A stretch of 36,279 bases of DNA, taken from Candidatus Contendibacter sp. Lineage in GTDB: Bacteria; Pseudomonadota; Gammaproteobacteria; Competibacterales; Competibacteraceae. Positions 32,836 to 36,279 of this stretch are shown piece after piece. Both the position numbers and the translations under genes were made by a program. Location of the stretch: the NCBI GenBank assembly GCA_008933795.1, contig WBUJ01000021.1:1-36279 (forward strand). The letters run 5' to 3'. The notes beneath the pieces were generated by a model. That model was not told the origin of the DNA. It ran no database searches and saw only the letters and a program-made list of their open reading frames with translations. Each line of letters begins with the position of its first letter. Position 1 is the first letter of the stretch.

Positions 32836-35763
32836 ATGTTGGCAAAACTCAAGACCCTTGCTCCGCTCGTCAACCTGATTCCAAACACGGCGATCCAGTT
32901 TCTGGATTTCGGCTTCAATCTCGACGAAACGCGGGTATCGCGAGCCTTCCTGACGGAAACCGGCGCCGACGGTCGCGCCGTCCTGACCGCGTTGTACCCC
33001 GACGACGCCAGCGGCCAGTTTGTGACCGGGGACGGGCGGGTGGTTCAGCCGGAGCAGGTCTATTCACTGAACGCCGCCAAGGCCGCCAGCATTCTCGACG
33101 GCGTCTGGATTCCCCTGCCGTTTCTGCGCATCCGGGAACCGCGCCCGGACGGCTATCACCTGTTCGATCAGGGGCCGACCAACTGGGCGCGGGCGCGACT
33201 GGTGGAATTGCCGACGCCGGATGCCGAGGGCCACACCCACCGCGTCACCCTGGCCTTCGACACCCAACTGCTGCCGACCCGCGAAGGCCGGCCCTATCTC
33301 GCTCCCAGCTCGTTGGACATGCAGTCCGGCGAGGAATTCGCCCTGACCGACGCCGAGACCGACGCCAACTGGTTCCTGGAACAGGAATGGGTGCGGGAAT
33401 GGCTCTACCAGCGCTTCCACGCCTTCGAGTTGCGCCGCCGTGCCCCGCGCCGGGTGGACGAAGCCGAACTGCGCAAGAGCCCGGACGCGGTCGCGGCGTA
33501 TCTGACCGTCCTGACCCTGTTGATCCGGGCGATTCAGCCGCCGCGCCTGCGCTTCACCTTCGTGGACGAGGGACCGACCACCCGGCTCAACCGTCCCGTG
33601 GACGTGGACTTGGTACTGGACATCGGCAACTCCCGCACCTGCGGGATCCTGATGGAAACCAGCGGCGACGCCCCGGTGGATATGAACGACAGCTACCGGC
33701 TGGAACTACGCGATCTCAGTCGTCCCGAACAGGTCTACGACGAGCCCTTCCCCAGCCGGATCGAGTTCGTGCGCGGCGCGTTCGGTGACGAAAAACTGTC
33801 GCGCCGCAGTGGGCGGGCCAGCGCCTTTCTGTGGCCGACGGTGACCCGGGTCGGCTTCGAGGCGCAGGCGCTGTCCTATTTCAGTCACGGCGCGGAAGGC
33901 AACACCGGCCTGTCTGGCCCCAAGCGTTATCTGTGGGATACCGACGCGCGTCACCACCCCTGGCGCTTCAACCCCGGCTTGGCCAGCGCCGGCGACAGCG
34001 GCCCGGTCACCACCGGTCCGTTCGTCGGCTACCTGCGCGAGGACGGTGAGGAACTGGCTGCGGGCGAGCCGCCCGCCGTCACCGCCCTGTTCGCGCGCGG
34101 CTCGCTGATGAGTTTTTTCGTCGCCGAGGTGTTGCTGCAAGCCTTTGTCCAAGCCAACTCGCCGGCCCGTCGCTACGAGCGGGTCTATTCCGAGGCCCCA
34201 CGCCGACTGCGGCGGGCGATCCTGACTTTGCCGACCGCCATGCCGCTGGCCGAGCGCAAGCTGTTCGCCCGCCGGGTCGGGACCGCCATCCGCCTGACTT
34301 GGCGGGCGCTGGGGCTGGCCGAGAGCCAGGCCCCGGAGCCGTTCCTGCAATGGGACGAGGCCACCGGCACCCAGATCGTGTTTCTGTACAACGAGATCAA
34401 GCATAACTTTCAGGGCGACGCCGCGCTGTTGTTCCAGGTGTTCGGCCGGACGCGCGAAGGTTACGGCGAATCCCCCTCACTGCGTCTGGCCAGCATCGAC
34501 ATCGGCGGCGGCACCACCGATCTGATCGTCACTACCTACCAGTTGGAAGGCGGTACGGCGGTCAAGCCGATCCAGGAATTCCGCGAGGGTTTCAACATCG
34601 CCGGCGACGACGTGCTGTGCGGCTTGATCGAGCGCAACGTGCTGCCGGCGCTGCTGGACGCCATCCGCCAGAGCGGCGCGGCCAACCCGGAGGAATTGCT
34701 GGCCCGGCTGCTGGGCGCCAATCGCGGCGATCAAGCCGAGCGGGACCGGGTCCTGCGCCGGCAATTCGCCAATCAAGTCGCGCTGCCGCTGGCGCTGGAA
34801 CTGCTGCACCGCTACGAGAACGCCGATCTCAGCGCCGGCAACGAAGCGGTGACCCTGAAACTCGCCGATGTCTATCCGCCCGGCGCAGGACCGCACGAGC
34901 AGGTCGTGGCGTTTCTGGAAGAGGCGGTGCGGGCCGACGGCGGCCAGGGGTTCAAACTGGCCGATGTCGCGTTCGCCACGACCATGCTGGCGCTGGACAC
35001 CACGGTGCGCCGCATTCTCGGTCAGGTGCTCAGCGACCTGTGTGAAGTGGTGTACCTGTACGACTGCGATTATCTGCTGATTTCCGGGCGACCCTGTCGG
35101 CTGCCGGCGGTGCGGGCGGCGATTCTGGCCAAGTTGCCCGCCCCGCCGGATCGCATCGTCAGCCTGCACACCTACCGGGTGGGCGACTGGTACCCATTCC
35201 GGTCGGTCAGCGGGCGCTTGACCGATCCCAAGACCACGGCGGCGGTTGGGGCGATGGTGTGCGCGCTGTCGGAAGGGCAGTTGTACAAGTTCAACCTGCG
35301 CAGCCGCGAGCTGGGGATGAAATCCACCGCCCGTTTCGTCGGGGTGCTGGAGCAGACCGGGCGGCTGAAGCAGGAGAACGTGCTGTTCGCCAATCTGGAA
35401 CTGGAGGATCGCAAGACCCGGTTGCCGGAGGCGACCTTCGATTTCTACGCGCCGGTGTTCCTGGGATTCCGTCAATTGGCCGTGGAACGCTGGCCGGCCA
35501 CGCCGCTGTATCGGATCACCTTCGCCCGCCCGCAGGATGCCCGCGCCAAGGCGTTGCCGCTCAAGGTCACGCTGGAGCGTTCCACCGACGAGAACGTGGA
35601 CCTGGATTTCAAGGTGACCGACGTGGCCGACGCCGACGGCAACCAGCAGCCGGGCGGGGTGGTGCAACTGAGGTTGCAGACCCTCAAGGACGAATACGGC
35701 TACTGGCTGGACACTGGTATCTTCTCGATCTCCGCCCGCTCCGGCGAGTCGCCGCGCCGCTGA
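32836..35763 (+). CDS. srfB: SrfB family protein (virulence factor SrfB-like, predicted actin/Hsp70-fold ATPase)
   Basis: A 975-residue protein that I recognise as SrfB, named from the PhoP/SsrB-linked srfABC operon of Salmonella; its function is not established. Three motifs of the actin/Hsp70/sugar-kinase ATPase fold can be read in order: phosphate-1-like VDLVLDIGNSRTCGILME (D262, G264), phosphate-2-like IDIGGGTTDLIV (D555-D562), and adenosine-like LLISGRPCRLPAVRAAI (about 747-763). The N-terminal 250 residues and the last 200 are less clear; the C-terminus is beta-rich. GAAGG lies about 9 nt before ATG 32836, and a TACAAT -10-like hexamer lies at 32746-32751. The next gene starts about 78 bp later, in the same direction, after a palindromic repeat. 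Confidence 0.85.
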   Translation: MLAKLKTLAPLVNLIPNTAIQFLDFGFNLDETRVSRAFLTETGADGRAVLTALYPDDASGQFVTGDGRVVQPEQVYSLNAAKAASILDGVWIPLPFLRIREPRPDGYHLFDQGPTNWARARLVELPTPDAEGHTHRVTLAFDTQLLPTREGRPYLAPSSLDMQSGEEFALTDAETDANWFLEQEWVREWLYQRFHAFELRRRAPRRVDEAELRKSPDAVAAYLTVLTLLIRAIQPPRLRFTFVDEGPTTRLNRPVDVDLVLDIGNSRTCGILMETSGDAPVDMNDSYRLELRDLSRPEQVYDEPFPSRIEFVRGAFGDEKLSRRSGRASAFLWPTVTRVGFEAQALSYFSHGAEGNTGLSGPKRYLWDTDARHHPWRFNPGLASAGDSGPVTTGPFVGYLREDGEELAAGEPPAVTALFARGSLMSFFVAEVLLQAFVQANSPARRYERVYSEAPRRLRRAILTLPTAMPLAERKLFARRVGTAIRLTWRALGLAESQAPEPFLQWDEATGTQIVFLYNEIKHNFQGDAALLFQVFGRTREGYGESPSLRLASIDIGGGTTDLIVTTYQLEGGTAVKPIQEFREGFNIAGDDVLCGLIERNVLPALLDAIRQSGAANPEELLARLLGANRGDQAERDRVLRRQFANQVALPLALELLHRYENADLSAGNEAVTLKLADVYPPGAGPHEQVVAFLEEAVRADGGQGFKLADVAFATTMLALDTTVRRILGQVLSDLCEVVYLYDCDYLLISGRPCRLPAVRAAILAKLPAPPDRIVSLHTYRVGDWYPFRSVSGRLTDPKTTAAVGAMVCALSEGQLYKFNLRSRELGMKSTARFVGVLEQTGRLKQENVLFANLELEDRKTRLPEATFDFYAPVFLGFRQLAVERWPATPLYRITFARPQDARAKALPLKVTLERSTDENVDLDFKVTDVADADGNQQPGGVVQLRLQTLKDEYGYWLDTGIFSISARSGESPRR

Positions 35764-35814
35764 CCGCTTCCCCGCTCCCCCGCCCAATGCGGAAAAGAAG
35801 CCGGGGGTGAGGGC
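35764..35814 (+). repeat. Dispersed palindromic (REP-like) repeat, copy B (degenerate)
   Basis: The gap after srfB holds a C-rich arm (35769-35784) and a G-rich tail. Bases 35789-35814 match 16667-16692 of copy A at 20 of 26 positions in the same orientation, ending in the shared GTGAGGGC. The palindrome is weaker than in copy A because of G-to-A changes in the right arm. Confidence 0.6.
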
Positions 35815-35841
35815 GTGAAACCCGTCGATTTGGATGACGCC

Positions 35842-36279
35842 ATGACCGATGTTCCCAACACTCCCCTCCACCCCGGTCTGCGCAAGCTGGGCGCCAAGCA
35901 GCATCGGCTGATGCTACTGTTGAACATGTTGCTGTTCCTGACCATTTCCGGTGGGATGATCGTCATGATGGCCATTGCCTTTTCAAGTGGCGACTTGTTC
36001 AACCTGCTCCTGCTAGGGATCGTCGGACTGGTCATGATGCCGGTGGTGGCGTTGCTGAGTTGGTTGCTGAGGTATCTGGATCGTAACCTGTCTCGACAAC
36101 TGGACAGAGCCAACCAGTTATTGCGGGAAAAGCAACCGGTAACCGCCCGTCTCACGCCCACCGGATCGACCAGCAAGACGGGAACATTGGTAATACTACA
36201 TTCCCTGACGGGACAATCGACGCAAGCGGGACCATTTCATGTCCTGATCAACCCCTCTTTTCGCTGGAGCCACCCGCCG
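35842..36279 (+). CDS. Unrecognised two-helix membrane protein (3' end outside window)
   Basis: The frame is open to the right edge, so it has no stop within the window. From ATG 35842 the protein begins MTDVPNTPLHPGLRKLGAKQ and has two strong hydrophobic helices (about residues 25-46 and 50-75), a basic stretch (RYLDRNLSRQLDRANQLL) that is probably helical and cytoplasmic, and the start of a soluble domain (TGTLVILHSLTGQ...FHVLINPSF). GTG 35815 is also in frame but sits at the edge of the palindromic repeat. I do not recognise a family. Its position after srfB suggests that it is part of the same operon; srfC-like genes may follow beyond the edge. Base composition is somewhat lower in GC than in srfB. 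Confidence 0.65.
   Translation, partial: MTDVPNTPLHPGLRKLGAKQHRLMLLLNMLLFLTISGGMIVMMAIAFSSGDLFNLLLLGIVGLVMMPVVALLSWLLRYLDRNLSRQLDRANQLLREKQPVTARLTPTGSTSKTGTLVILHSLTGQSTQAGPFHVLINPSFRWSHPP

Noticed and set aside
34477-35904. A 475-residue minus-strand open frame opposite srfB
   Set aside because: srfB has the readable ATPase motifs; the antisense translation has only His/Gln/Gly-rich shadow composition.

Overview
The window is about 36 kb of GC-rich DNA with very dense coding, short intergenic gaps and many 4-bp ATGA/GTGA start/stop overlaps. The gene content fits a free-living gammaproteobacterium: a PilS/PilR pair with the GSFTGA variant loop, SucC/SucD of enterobacterial length, SuhB, a BI-1/YccA protein, a proteobacterial SrfB, and an HAE1-type RND pump. 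I suspect a lineage near Competibacteraceae or relatives, but only from general resemblance. No rRNA, tRNA, CRISPR array, integrase or transposase was seen.

Layout. (1) 2-925: 3' part of a secreted 5'-nucleotidase cut by the window edge. (2) 978-7547: a tightly overlapped six-gene operon (RDD, SpoIIM/DUF95, DUF4129-type, DUF4350, MoxR AAA+ ATPase, DUF58), probably an envelope-associated MoxR chaperone system. (3) 7557-8419: a BI-1/YccA membrane protein with its own promoter candidate, a structured leader and a terminator. (4) 8445-11575, minus strand: PilR and PilS. (5) 11768-13957: sucC-sucD with an excellent terminator. (6) 14151-17645: nadE, then suhB and an NDUFA9-like NAD(P)-binding protein on the minus strand, with a dispersed palindromic repeat between the last two. 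(7) 17823-19344: a TauE/SafE permease and a DUF554 protein. (8) 19376-28644: an unusual composite locus. An RND periplasmic adaptor is separated from its likely pump by a minus-strand DNA methyltransferase and a HicA/HicB toxin-antitoxin pair. The pump gene overlaps by 4 bp with a single-chain restriction-modification enzyme that carries nuclease, N6-adenine methylase and specificity parts. (9) 28608-32581, minus strand: a large hybrid histidine kinase followed by a broken response regulator, which has an in-frame amber codon and has lost its 3' part beside the restriction-modification gene. (10) 32836-36279: SrfB, in which actin/Hsp70-like ATPase motifs can be read, then a second copy of the palindromic repeat and an unfinished gene for an unrecognised two-helix membrane protein.

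The most interesting region is 19376-28680. An efflux system appears to have been opened up by, or assembled together with, DNA-modification and toxin-antitoxin genes. The pump and the restriction-modification enzyme are now translationally linked, and the best visible promoter upstream of them is that of hicAB. At the right edge, the truncated response regulator marks a likely junction. The secondary points of interest are SrfB with its unknown membrane partner, the folded leader in front of the BI-1 gene, and a methyltransferase gene with no ordinary start codon where family conservation appears to begin.
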